Shown here: positions 45,501 through 54,428 of the stretch, in pieces
How the letters are laid out: every line of letters starts with the position of its first letter
Position numbering within the stretch: position 1 is the stretch's first letter
Source: Kaistella soli
GTDB lineage: Bacteria > Bacteroidota > Bacteroidia > Flavobacteriales > Weeksellaceae
Direction: 5' to 3'
DNA: 64,000 nt
Assembly (NCBI RefSeq): GCF_019038595.1
Contig: NZ_JAHOPF010000003.1
Coordinates: 186,001 to 250,000, forward strand
The notes under the pieces: model-generated
What the model was told of the DNA's origin: nothing
The model's database searches: none
What the model saw: the letters and a program-made list of their open reading frames with translations, nothing else
Program-made: the position numbers and the translations under genes

Positions 45501-45689
45501 TATTTTGCTTTTTGGGTTTTCACAAATTTCGGAATTTTCTTTGAATTATTCCTCTTTTAATTTCGGTTAAATAGTGGAAAATACTGTTTCTCGTATTTAA
45601 TTAAATTAATGCCTGATGTTGATTTGACAACAATTCAGATTGAATTTTTTTTATATTTCCTGGCGTTTTTTTATCTCGCTGTAAATTAA

Positions 45690-45697
45690 TAATTTTG
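45690..45697 (+). promoter_or_regulatory. -7 element for the aspartate kinase gene
   Basis: TAATTTTG, 68 bases before ATG 45766. No -33 match. Confidence 0.35.
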
Positions 45698-45765
45698 AAC
45701 CCTGATATTTCTGTAATAATCAAAAAAAGTTTGTATTCGTAAATAATTGATATTTAAATATTTAA

Positions 45766-47004
45766 ATGAAAATTTTCAAGTTTGGTGGAGCATCGGTAAA
45801 AGATGCAGAAAGTGTAAAAAATGTAGCGCTTGTATTGGAGTCTCAGGGCTTCGAGAAATGTGTGCTCGTAGTTTCGGCAATAGGAAAAACAACGAATGCT
45901 TTGGAAAAGGCCGTTGAAAATTATTTTGCCAAGAAAGATTACCAAACAGAAATTGAAAAAGTGAAGCAGAACCATCTGGAAATTTCTAACGGACTGTTTC
46001 AGGAAAACCATCCTGTTTTTGCGGAGATTTCTCTGTTTTTTGATGATATTGAATCTTTTTTAAGAAGAAACAAATCACCGAATTACAACTTTGTATACGA
46101 TCAGGTGGTAAGCTGCGGAGAAATGATTTCCTCTAAAATCCTGAGTGAATATTTAAATGATATTCAGTTCAAAAATAACTGGCTCGATGCGAGAGATTAC
46201 ATCAAAACCGACAGCAATTACCGAGAAGGAAATATTGACTGGGAAGAAACAAAAAAGAATATTTCAGCTCTTGACAGTAACATGTGTTATGTTACGCAAG
46301 GTTTTATCGGTTCGGAAGCTAACAATTTTACGGTGACGCTGGGCAGGGAAGGTTCAGATTATTCGGCGGCGATTTTCGCGTACTGTCTCAATGCAGAAGC
46401 CATGACGATTTGGAAAGATGTTCCGGGAGTGATGACCGGCGACCCCAGAAAATTTGAAAATGTAACTCTTCTGTCGAATATTTCTTACGAAGAAGCTATT
46501 GAAATGGCCTATTACGGCGCATCAGTAATTCACCCGAAAACCTTGCAGCCCCTGAAACAAAAGAATATTCCGTTTTTTGTGAAATCTTTTCTGGAGCCGA
46601 AAAAACCGGGGACCAAAGTTGGGATTACAGATCAAAATGTTCAGGAAGAATCTTATATCTTAAAGGAAAACCAACATTTGATGCGGATTGCAACCCGCGA
46701 TTTTTCTTTTATTGCCGAAGAACATTTAAGCCAGATTTTTGCGCAGCTGGCAAAATATAAGATCAAAATTTCGCTGATGCAGAACTCAGCGATTTCCCTT
46801 GCGATTTGCCTTGAAGACAAATATGGGCATATTGATGAACTGAATGAAGAGCTGCAGATTATTTTCAATACAGAGATGGTGAAAGATGTATCCCTTTTTA
46901 CCGTAAGAAATGCTAAATTAGAAGACCTTAATAAGTTTTATGAAAATAAAAATATATTATTGGAGCAGATTTCTAAAAAAACAATACAAGTTGTAACTAA
47001 CTGA
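45766..47004 (+). CDS. lysC: aspartate kinase
   Basis: A 412-residue monofunctional aspartokinase. It opens FKFGGASVKDAESV with the catalytic Lys. FTVTLGREGSDYSAAIFA and WKDVPGVMTGDPR bind ATP and aspartate, and YYGASVIHPKTLQPL follows. Two ACT-like regulatory domains form the C-terminus (about 290-400), suggesting feedback control by lysine or threonine. First enzyme of the aspartate amino-acid and diaminopimelate pathway. It ends 6 bases before the acyltransferase gene. Confidence 0.92.
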   Translation: MKIFKFGGASVKDAESVKNVALVLESQGFEKCVLVVSAIGKTTNALEKAVENYFAKKDYQTEIEKVKQNHLEISNGLFQENHPVFAEISLFFDDIESFLRRNKSPNYNFVYDQVVSCGEMISSKILSEYLNDIQFKNNWLDARDYIKTDSNYREGNIDWEETKKNISALDSNMCYVTQGFIGSEANNFTVTLGREGSDYSAAIFAYCLNAEAMTIWKDVPGVMTGDPRKFENVTLLSNISYEEAIEMAYYGASVIHPKTLQPLKQKNIPFFVKSFLEPKKPGTKVGITDQNVQEESYILKENQHLMRIATRDFSFIAEEHLSQIFAQLAKYKIKISLMQNSAISLAICLEDKYGHIDELNEELQIIFNTEMVKDVSLFTVRNAKLEDLNKFYENKNILLEQISKKTIQVVTN

Positions 47005-47010
47005 TAACCA

Positions 47011-48849
47011 ATGAGCCTTATTTCAAAGAGTGATTTAATCAAAGTGTCGGGTTTAGGCAGATTAGGATTTATAAAAAATCCTATTGCTTCAGCGATCATG
47101 CGCCTTACAAAGATCAATGAAGTCAATAAACTGTACGATGTACTGAAAGATAAAAGCGGGAAAGATTTCTTCGATTCTTTTGTGCGTGAAAGAGACCTGA
47201 AATACATCGTTTTTGAAGAGGATTTGGCAAAAATCCCAAAAACAGGACCATTTATTTTAGTATCCAATCATCCGTTGGGCGGAATTGACGGAATTCTGAT
47301 GACAAAAATCCTTACCGAAATACGGCCCGATTTCAAAATTATGGGGAATTTTCTTCTGGAGAAAATCAAACCGATGGAACCTTACGTTATTCCGGTAAAC
47401 CCTTTTGAAAACAGAAAAAATATCCGCAACAGTTCCACCGGAATGCGCGAAACTTTAAAACATCTGGAAAGCGGCGGATGCGTAGGAATTTTCCCGGCAG
47501 GGGAGGTTTCCAATAAGAATAATGAATTCAAGGAGATCCACGATAAAGCATGGGAAAAACCGGCTCTGAAATTAATCAGAATGGCTAAAGTTCCCGTCGT
47601 TCCGATGTATTTTCATGCGAAAAACAGCAGGCTTTTTTATCAGGTTTCGAAAATTCATCCGGAATTGCAGACTTTACTCCTTCCTTCCGAAATGATGAAT
47701 AAGAGAGAAAAACCCATCCGCATAAGAATTGGAAAACAGGTTTCCGTAAAAATGCTGGAAGATCACGATTCTGTAGAGGAAATGGGCGAGTTTCTGAGGA
47801 AGAAAATTTATATGCTGAAATCGTATTATGAAAAAAGAAAATCTATTGCCGAACAGCTGAAACTTCCTAATCTGAAACTGAATTTCCCGATACTGAAAGA
47901 AGAAAATGTCGTTCAGAATATTATAGATCAGACGCCGGACGAAGATCTGGTAAAAGATATTGAGGCTCTTTATAAAAAGGATAAATTGCTATTCCGAAAT
48001 GCTAATTATGAGGTGTTTTTTGCTGCGTACAGTGAAATTCCTTCCATTATGAGAGAAATCGGAAGACAGCGCGAACTCACTTTCAGAAAAATTGGGGAAG
48101 GCAGTAATCTTCCTTTTGATTTGGATCATTATGACGAGCATTACCACCATCTTTTCCTTTGGGACAGCGCTGCCCAGAAATTGGTTGGTGCTTACCGGAT
48201 GGCGCTGGGAAGTGAAGTGATGAAGAAATACGGAATTGATGGCTTTTATACCAGTTCTCTTTTTGAATTCGATCCCGAATTGCAGCCTTTCTTCAGAAAA
48301 GTAATCGAAATGGGCCGGGCTTATATATCATCCGAATATCAGCAGAAACCTTTGCCGCTTTTCCTTTTATGGCGGGGGATTGTTCATGTATGTTTACGGA
48401 ATCCGGAGCATAAGTTTCTTATGGGCGGTGTGAGTATTTCTGATAAATTTTCAGAATTTTCAAAATCCCTGATGATTGAGTTCATGCGTTCCCACTACTA
48501 TGATTCTGCGGTTGCGCAATATATTCATCCAAAAAAAGAATTTAAGGTAAAACTGAAAGACCGCGACAAGCATCTGTTTTTCGATGAGGTAGAGTCGGAT
48601 CTGAATAAACTGGATAAAATCATTGACGATCTGGAGCCCGAAATGCGTTTGCCGGTTCTGATTAAAAAATATATTAAACAGAACGCGAAAGTAATTTCAT
48701 TCAACGTAGATCCAAGTTTTAATGATGCGATTGACGGGTTGATGTATATCCGGATCAGCGAACTTCCGGAGAGTACCATCAAGCCGGTATTGGAAGAAAT
48801 GAGTGAGATGATTCAGAAGGAAGAAAATAATCCGTCTGATAATCAGTAA
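47011..48849 (+). CDS. OlsF-like bifunctional acyltransferase
   Basis: A 612-residue fusion. The N-terminal half is a PlsC-type O-acyltransferase: NHPLGGIDG at about residue 87 (HxxxxD motif), GIFPAGEVS and VVPMYFHAK. The C-terminal half, from about 330, is a GNAT/OlsB-like N-acyltransferase: GAYRMALGSEVM, FYTSSLFEFD, EMGRAYIS and LFLLWRGIV. This arrangement is that of OlsF, known from Serratia and Flavobacterium to make ornithine lipids by itself. Glycine or lysine lipid synthesis would be alternatives. Expected to act at the inner membrane. Confidence 0.8.
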   Translation: MSLISKSDLIKVSGLGRLGFIKNPIASAIMRLTKINEVNKLYDVLKDKSGKDFFDSFVRERDLKYIVFEEDLAKIPKTGPFILVSNHPLGGIDGILMTKILTEIRPDFKIMGNFLLEKIKPMEPYVIPVNPFENRKNIRNSSTGMRETLKHLESGGCVGIFPAGEVSNKNNEFKEIHDKAWEKPALKLIRMAKVPVVPMYFHAKNSRLFYQVSKIHPELQTLLLPSEMMNKREKPIRIRIGKQVSVKMLEDHDSVEEMGEFLRKKIYMLKSYYEKRKSIAEQLKLPNLKLNFPILKEENVVQNIIDQTPDEDLVKDIEALYKKDKLLFRNANYEVFFAAYSEIPSIMREIGRQRELTFRKIGEGSNLPFDLDHYDEHYHHLFLWDSAAQKLVGAYRMALGSEVMKKYGIDGFYTSSLFEFDPELQPFFRKVIEMGRAYISSEYQQKPLPLFLLWRGIVHVCLRNPEHKFLMGGVSISDKFSEFSKSLMIEFMRSHYYDSAVAQYIHPKKEFKVKLKDRDKHLFFDEVESDLNKLDKIIDDLEPEMRLPVLIKKYIKQNAKVISFNVDPSFNDAIDGLMYIRISELPESTIKPVLEEMSEMIQKEENNPSDNQ

Positions 48850-48885
48850 ATTTCGGCTTTGATGCAATATTTTTCACTAAATCAT

Positions 48886-48916
48886 TTGCATCGTAAGGGA
48901 AAAGGTTATACTTTTG
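48886..48916 (+). promoter_or_regulatory. tRNA-Phe promoter
   Basis: TTG, 20 bases, TACTTTTG; the tRNA begins 20 bases downstream. Confidence 0.6.
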
Positions 48917-48935
48917 CACCACTCAATAACGGAAC

Positions 48936-49008
48936 GGTTTCTTAGCTCAGTTGGTAGAGCAATGGATTGAAAATCCATGTGTCCCTGGTTCGATTCCTGG
49001 AGAAACCA
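48936..49008 (+). tRNA. tRNA-Phe (GAA)
   Basis: A 73-base cloverleaf. The acceptor GGTTTCT pairs fully with AGAAACC, discriminator A. D-stem GCTC/GAGC, anticodon stem ATGGA/TCCAT with loop TTGAAAA giving anticodon GAA. The T-stem CCTGG/CCTGG has a central U-U mismatch but the loop TTCGATT is normal. CCA is not encoded. Confidence 0.96.
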
Positions 49009-49010
49009 CA

Positions 49011-49037
49011 AAACGCCCTTTTTAAGGGCGTTTTTTT
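49011..49037 (+). terminator. tRNA-Phe terminator
   Basis: A ten-base stem AAACGCCCTT/AAGGGCGTTT with a TTT loop and T run, two bases after the tRNA. Confidence 0.85.
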
Positions 49038-49066
49038 ATGTATGTAGAGGAAGGATTAGATAAGGA

Positions 49067-51217
49067 TTAAATCCTCTCCAGTTCCTCCGCAGAAATCTGC
49101 GTTTTAAACATTCCGTAGTTCACGGTCACTTTTTGGTTTTTGTCGATTTTTTCGATAGTTCCAACGCTCGTGCTGCCCGCAATGCGCACGCGCTGTCCGA
49201 TCTTCAGCCAAACGGCACGCTCATTCTGTCTTTTTGTTTCCAGTTTTTCGTTGGTTTTTACGATGTTTTCCTGAACATCCACTTTTTTTAGCTGTTGCGT
49301 GATTTTTCTTTTAACGATCTGCAGTTTTTTATTTTCATCTTTATCCGCGCCCGCTTTCCGGAATTTTTCCTGCTCGAGTATTTTTACAAAATCTGCTACG
49401 ACCAACTTTCGCGATTTCCCTTTTACATAAGAATCTATGAAACTTTCAATCTTATTTCCAAACTGCAGTTTGCGGTGTTCTTCCTCATACAGCTTCTGAA
49501 AGTTGAAAAGCTTCTGCTGCAGTTGTTCGTTCAGTTTTTCAAGGTTTTCTTTCTTATTCTGGGTGGATTCCTTCTGTTCTGTAAGATTGGTTTTCAGTTT
49601 TTCAACTTCAAATTTTTCCTGCTGAAGTTTTACAATGGTTTTATCGAGGTTTACAATATCATGTTCCACTTTTTTCTTTGCAGAATTAATGATGAAAGCA
49701 GGAATCCTGTTTTTCGCCGCAACCTCGAAAGTAAATGAACTTCCGGCCTGTCCTACCTCCAGTTTATATAATGGCTCCAGAGAATGTTCGTCAAAAAGCA
49801 TGGCCGCATTTTGTGCATTCGGAAGCTGTTCGATTACGAGTTTAATATTGGTATAATGCGTAGTGATAATTGCGAAACTTTTTTTGTTGTAGAAAAATTC
49901 CAGAAAACTTTCCGCCAAAGCACCGCCCAGTTCAGGATCTGAACCTGTCCCGAATTCATCGATCAGCAAAAGGGTGTTTTCGTCAGCCTCCCGAATGATC
50001 CGCGCCATTTTTTTAAGGCGGGACGAGTAGGTGGAAAGATGATTTTCAATGGACTGATTGTCGCCGATATCCGTCATTATACTTCCGAAGAAAAACATCT
50101 CAGATTTGGGATGAACCGGCACTAAAATTCCGGTCTGAATCATGAGCTGAAGCAGTCCTACGGTTTTTAGGGTAATTGATTTTCCGCCCGCGTTCGGTCC
50201 GGAAATACAGAGGATCCGGTTATGTTCCGTTAATGTGAAAGTCTGGGGAAAAATCTGTTTCTTCTCTTCCCGGTTTCTGATGAGCAAAAGCGGATGAAAG
50301 GCATTTACGAGACGCAAAGTTTTATGCCGGTTGATTTTAGGTAAAATACCGCCAATTTTTTCGGCAAATTTTGCTTTGGCTCTGGTTAAATCCAAATCAA
50401 AAATATAATCCTGATATTCAGTTAATTGCGGGTGGAATTCTGCGATTTCTGTGGTGAGTTTTCTTAAAATTTTGTCCACTTCTTTCTTTTCTTCCTCGAT
50501 GTCTTCCCGTAATTTAAACTGATGTTTTACGACAGATTCTGGCTGAATGTAAGTAATAGAACCGGTTTTTGAGAGTCCCAGAACCCTACCCAAAACTCTT
50601 TTCTTGTAAGCCGATTTTACCGCCAAAACCCTTTGGTCATCGATGATGCTTTCCCTGATGTCATCAAGAAAGTCAGTATTGGTAAGCGAAGTGAGGGTTC
50701 GGTTGAAGTTTTCCTGAATGGCTTTTTTAGCGTGAGAAATTTCTGCTCTTAACGTTTTCAGGATGGGCGAAGCTTCACTTTTTACTTCCCCGAAACGGTT
50801 GAAAACCTTGTCGATTTTATCGATAATTTCCTTTCTGAACTCCAGATCTTTTACGTCATTGTTCAGATTCAGGAATATGTCTTCATAAACAGGATAGAAT
50901 TTCTGAAGTTTGCCGATCTGTTCCGTGAGGCTTTTTATTTTGATGAAAGCAGGATTGTCAAGCCTGAAATTTTCAATCAGCATTAATTTTAACTCTGCTT
51001 CAATATCTTCATATTCGTTGAAAGGAATCGCGTTTCCGCTTTCGAAACTTGATACAAATTCGGCAACTTTTTTTAGCGAAAGTTCGGCTTCATCAATTGA
51101 AAACGGGCGCAGTTCAGCGATTTTGAACGCTGTTTTATGGGAATAGGCAAAGGGAGAAATTTCCGCGAGCAAGTCGGGAAATTCGAGTTCTTCTAATTGG
51201 TCTTTTGTAATATGCAC
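49067..51217 (-). CDS. MutS2-type ATPase without Smr domain
   Basis: A 716-residue MutS2 homologue. A helical clamp/lever core (about 1-300) is followed by Walker A SGPNAGGKSITLKTVG (about 336), FGSIMTDIGDNQSIENHLSTYSS and Walker B LLLIDEFGTGSDPE (about 414). A long coiled coil (about 510-600) and a KOW-like barrel end (VWLKIGQRVRI to SAEELERI) follow. Bacillus MutS2 has a further C-terminal Smr nuclease of about 80 residues; it is absent here and the protein stops cleanly. MutS2 proteins act on branched DNA or on collided ribosomes; which applies here is open. Confidence 0.88.
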   Translation of the reverse strand: MHITKDQLEELEFPDLLAEISPFAYSHKTAFKIAELRPFSIDEAELSLKKVAEFVSSFESGNAIPFNEYEDIEAELKLMLIENFRLDNPAFIKIKSLTEQIGKLQKFYPVYEDIFLNLNNDVKDLEFRKEIIDKIDKVFNRFGEVKSEASPILKTLRAEISHAKKAIQENFNRTLTSLTNTDFLDDIRESIIDDQRVLAVKSAYKKRVLGRVLGLSKTGSITYIQPESVVKHQFKLREDIEEEKKEVDKILRKLTTEIAEFHPQLTEYQDYIFDLDLTRAKAKFAEKIGGILPKINRHKTLRLVNAFHPLLLIRNREEKKQIFPQTFTLTEHNRILCISGPNAGGKSITLKTVGLLQLMIQTGILVPVHPKSEMFFFGSIMTDIGDNQSIENHLSTYSSRLKKMARIIREADENTLLLIDEFGTGSDPELGGALAESFLEFFYNKKSFAIITTHYTNIKLVIEQLPNAQNAAMLFDEHSLEPLYKLEVGQAGSSFTFEVAAKNRIPAFIINSAKKKVEHDIVNLDKTIVKLQQEKFEVEKLKTNLTEQKESTQNKKENLEKLNEQLQQKLFNFQKLYEEEHRKLQFGNKIESFIDSYVKGKSRKLVVADFVKILEQEKFRKAGADKDENKKLQIVKRKITQQLKKVDVQENIVKTNEKLETKRQNERAVWLKIGQRVRIAGSTSVGTIEKIDKNQKVTVNYGMFKTQISAEELERI

Positions 51218-51265
51218 GGAACAAATTTAATGATATTTTGAGAATAGGGCTGTTTGTAATTTTTG

Positions 51266-51273
51266 TAAATTTG
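51266..51273 (+). promoter_or_regulatory. -7 element for ung
   Basis: TAAATTTG, 46 bases before the ung ATG. Confidence 0.4.
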
Positions 51274-51319
51274 AATTTGAAAAATAATCTTGAATCAGGC
51301 TTGAAAAATTAAAAGAAAT

Positions 51320-51961
51320 ATGGATTGGAAGACCATACTGGAACCCTTTAAAAACACGGAATATTTTGAAAACCTCTGGCAGAAAGTGAAAGAGGAATAC
51401 GCGTCAGGAAAATGTTTTCCACCCAAAAGCCAGATTTTCAGGGCTTTGGAACTCACGCCGTTTGACGAGGTAAAGGTGGTGATTATAGGGCAGGATCCTT
51501 ATCATAATGATTTTCAGGCTAATGGTTTGTGTTTTTCGGTTTCGGAAGAAGTTGCAGCGCCGCCTTCCCTCAAGAATATTTTTACTGAATTAAAGGATGA
51601 TCTTGGAATTCAAAGAACAAAAAAAGAGCTTGATGACTGGGCAACACAGGGAGTTTTGCTTTTGAATGCAACGCTTTCTGTTCAAGCGCATTCGCCAAAT
51701 TCTCATAAAGATTTAGGCTGGGAAAAATTCACCAATTTTATCATTAAAGAAATTTCCGATAAAAAAGAAAATGTGGTCTTTGTTTTATGGGGTGCATTTG
51801 CACAAAAAAAGGAGGAATTTATTGATTCCTCCAAACATTATATTATCAAATCTGCACATCCGTCACCGTTTTCTGTGTATCGCGGTTTTTACGGAAGTAA
51901 ACCTTTTTCGAAAATTAACGGTTATTTAGAGACAAAAAGTCTCGGAATTATTTCGTGGTAG
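51320..51961 (+). CDS. ung: uracil-DNA glycosylase
   Basis: A 213-residue family 1 UDG. VVIIGQDPYHNDFQANGLCFSV contains the water-activating Asp and Tyr; the usual Gly after YH is Asn here. LLLNATLSVQ contacts uracil. HPSPFSVYRGFYGSKPFSK carries the catalytic His and the DNA-inserting loop. It removes uracil from DNA. The last 14 bases overlap the convergent lipoprotein gene. Confidence 0.94.
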   Translation: MDWKTILEPFKNTEYFENLWQKVKEEYASGKCFPPKSQIFRALELTPFDEVKVVIIGQDPYHNDFQANGLCFSVSEEVAAPPSLKNIFTELKDDLGIQRTKKELDDWATQGVLLLNATLSVQAHSPNSHKDLGWEKFTNFIIKEISDKKENVVFVLWGAFAQKKEEFIDSSKHYIIKSAHPSPFSVYRGFYGSKPFSKINGYLETKSLGIISW

Positions 51962-52598
51962 TTCCACCGCGTTGAGTGGTTGGATCACCCAAGCTTCCTT
52001 TGGTGATTTTCAGGCCAATTCGGTAGCTTCCTTTTAAAGCTTTGAATCCTTTGGCAGAGGTTGTTTCCGGACTTACTTCAACCAGTGAGACAGAATATCC
52101 GTTAAATTCCTGCGTTTTGGAATATCCCTTTTTTGCATCGTTCATTGTGCTCAGTTTCAGGGTTACCGGTCTTGTGGAAAGCCCCATAAACTCTACATCT
52201 GCCGTGGCAACTCCGGCCCAGATACAGTTGACGTCTTTCGGACAGCGGCTGTCTTCGCTCAGCTGTTTGAAAGTGACGTTCATTTCATATTCCTTAACGA
52301 ATTTATTTTCACCTTCTTTAAGATAAATCACTCCGCTTTTATTGGTAACTGCCGCCTGCTGTTCTTTTTTTGCAGTTTCCACTGCTTCTTTGTCCGGCGG
52401 TAAACCGGTGGACATTTCGGGTTCAGTGGTTTTTTTCGGTTTGGACACTTCGGGTTTTGTAGAGGAGACGGTGGTATTGGTTACCACTTCAGTTTTTTCT
52501 GCAGTATCAGGAATTTCCTGTTTTTCAGAATTTTTCGGGTTTTGGCAGGTGGCTAAGGTGAGAAAACCTAACGAAAGAATTAGTAGTCTGTGTACCAT
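51948..52598 (-). CDS. lipoprotein with paired-cysteine C-terminal domain
   Basis: A 216-residue protein. The signal peptide ends in lipobox LATC. A Lys/Thr/Pro/Glu-rich linker (about 20-90) leads to a beta-rich domain with DSRCPKDVNCIWAGVATADVEF, in which the two cysteines probably pair. I have seen this Cys-Pro/Cys-Ile-Trp-Ala-Gly pattern in other Bacteroidota hypothetical proteins but know no function. It is likely surface or periplasm anchored and ends at the ung gene's 3' end. Confidence 0.75.
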   Translation of the reverse strand: MVHRLLILSLGFLTLATCQNPKNSEKQEIPDTAEKTEVVTNTTVSSTKPEVSKPKKTTEPEMSTGLPPDKEAVETAKKEQQAAVTNKSGVIYLKEGENKFVKEYEMNVTFKQLSEDSRCPKDVNCIWAGVATADVEFMGLSTRPVTLKLSTMNDAKKGYSKTQEFNGYSVSLVEVSPETTSAKGFKALKGSYRIGLKITKGSLGDPTTQRGGTTTK

Positions 52599-52605
52599 AG
52601 TTTTA

Positions 52606-53094
52606 TTATTTAAAGATATCGATTAAAACTACCAAAAACATTGCCAAACCAACGATGAAATTAAATCCTGTGCCGTAAAGGAATCCGATGAAAGCGCCTT
52701 TAGTGGAGTTCCAGGCTTTCTTTTTGTCGCTGGCATCATGCAGAAGTTCCCCTAAAAAAACGCCTAAAAACATTCCGATCAGAAAGCCAAATGGTAACGG
52801 AATAAAAAACATTCCTGCGATTGTTCCGATGAATGAACCCACGCTTCCCCAGCGGGTTCCGCCATATTTGCGGTTGGTCCTTGCTGGGATTGCATAGTTC
52901 AAAACCACAGAAACCGCCGTTAGAAAAACAAAAATCCACACATAAAACATCGACAGCGGCGCCTCGGTTCCGAATTTGTAAATCAGCAGTCCGCAGAGGC
53001 TTAAAAGCAAACCGGGTAAAACCGGAATAAATGTTCCGAGAATTCCCAGAATAAGTAAAATAATACTCACCAGTTGAATTAATGTATCGTCCAT
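52606..53094 (-). CDS. DUF456 family membrane protein
   Basis: A 162-residue protein with four to five predicted helices. LGILGTFIPVLPGLLLSLCGLLIY and GSFIGTIAGMFFIPLPFGFLIGMFLGVFLGELL are the two halves of the DUF456 repeat, rich in Gly and Pro. Function unknown. ATG 53094 (MDDTLIQL) is preferred over an in-frame start at 53139, which would enter the divergent promoter region. It lies 7 bases upstream of the lipoprotein gene. Confidence 0.85.
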   Translation of the reverse strand: MDDTLIQLVSIILLILGILGTFIPVLPGLLLSLCGLLIYKFGTEAPLSMFYVWIFVFLTAVSVVLNYAIPARTNRKYGGTRWGSVGSFIGTIAGMFFIPLPFGFLIGMFLGVFLGELLHDASDKKKAWNSTKGAFIGFLYGTGFNFIVGLAMFLVVLIDIFK

Positions 53095-53151
53095 TTTTAA
53101 ATAAATTTTGTTAAAAATAAGCATTAATCCTATAAACACAATCAGATTTCT

Positions 53152-53159
53152 TATTTTTG
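53152..53159 (+). promoter_or_regulatory. -7 element for the MscS-like gene
   Basis: TATTTTTG five bases before ATG 53165; the mRNA would be nearly leaderless. Confidence 0.4.
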
Positions 53160-53164
53160 CTGTA

Positions 53165-54424
53165 ATGAATGACGAGCTAAAAGGGACTAAAGATTTTTTA
53201 CAGAATATTAGTGATAATATTCACTATTTTGTGAAAGACAGTTTGCCGGATAACTGGGTGTTGCTGGGACAGATTGTTCTTAAATTTCTGTTTTTAGTGG
53301 CATTGGTCTATCTTACGGATTTCATTCTGAAATTTATCATGAACCAGATTTTCAAACTGTTTTTTGATAAAGATAAATATCCTGTCTTAAAATCAATTTA
53401 TCAGTCCAGAATTACTAATTCTTTTTCGCACGTGATGGCTTTGCTACTAGGTAGTTTTGCTTTGTATTCTGTGTTTTATAGACATCCGAAAAGCTTTACT
53501 TTTCTGGAAAGAATGGTGTCCTTAGCCATTGTTTTCGTCGTGGCAGGAATGCTGTACCGGGGTTTAAGCGCGTTCAGGAATTACTTTATCATTCAGCAGG
53601 ATTATTATAAAATCATTGCACTGAATGCAGTTTCGCAAACAGTGAAAATTTTCGGGATTTTTGTTTCGGCCGTCATCGCAATATGTGTGATTTTCGGAAT
53701 CAGCGGATCGGCAATTGTCGGAAGTTTGGGAGCGATTACCGCAGTTTTGGTTTTGGTTTTCCGTGACACTATTTTAGGTTTTGTGACCGGAATTCATGTT
53801 GCCACTTCGAAAAACCTGAAAGTAGGTGACTGGATCGGCATCCCGAAATATAATCTGGAAGGTAATATTCAGGATATCAACCTGCTGACGACTAAAATTC
53901 AGAATTTCGATAAGACTATTTCTACCATTCCGACTTACGATTTGCTCACGACGGAAATCAAGAATATTCAGGTAATGACAGAAAGCAATACCCGAAGAAT
54001 CAAGAGATCGATCATTTTTAATATCAATTCCTTCAAGTTTCTTGAAAATGAAATGCTTGAAAAACTGACCAGAGTAAATTTGATTTCAGATTATCTGGAA
54101 ACTAAAAAAACGGAAATGATCAATGAAAGGTCAGCGATCAGAAATCCTGAACTGATCATCAACGGAAGACAACTGACCAATATCGGCGTTTTCCGCGAAT
54201 ATGTTTTTAATTATCTAAAAAATAATCCACACATCGACCAGGAGGGAACCATTCTGGTGAGGCAGCTGGAGAATACACCGCACGGCCTTCCGCTGGAAAT
54301 TTACTGTTTTACCAACGATTCCCAATGGTCTAATTATGAAGATATTCAGGCTGATATTTTCGATCATTTGCTGGTGGCTTCCAAAGAATTTGGTCTTGAA
54401 GTCATTCAGTTTGCAAAAATTTAA
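53165..54424 (+). CDS. MscS-family mechanosensitive channel
   Basis: A 419-residue membrane protein with about five helices. The pore-lining TM3 and beta domain are clear: GISGSAIVGSLGAITAVLVLVF, then GFVTGIHVATSKNLKVGDWIGI and GNIQDINLLTTKIQNFDKTISTIP. A mixed alpha/beta C-terminal domain follows. The layout fits YbdG-type members. It would open under hypo-osmotic stress. The frame runs upstream to a TTG at 53108, but ATG 53165 fits the promoter. Confidence 0.88.
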   Translation: MNDELKGTKDFLQNISDNIHYFVKDSLPDNWVLLGQIVLKFLFLVALVYLTDFILKFIMNQIFKLFFDKDKYPVLKSIYQSRITNSFSHVMALLLGSFALYSVFYRHPKSFTFLERMVSLAIVFVVAGMLYRGLSAFRNYFIIQQDYYKIIALNAVSQTVKIFGIFVSAVIAICVIFGISGSAIVGSLGAITAVLVLVFRDTILGFVTGIHVATSKNLKVGDWIGIPKYNLEGNIQDINLLTTKIQNFDKTISTIPTYDLLTTEIKNIQVMTESNTRRIKRSIIFNINSFKFLENEMLEKLTRVNLISDYLETKKTEMINERSAIRNPELIINGRQLTNIGVFREYVFNYLKNNPHIDQEGTILVRQLENTPHGLPLEIYCFTNDSQWSNYEDIQADIFDHLLVASKEFGLEVIQFAKI

Positions 54425-54428
54425 TACC

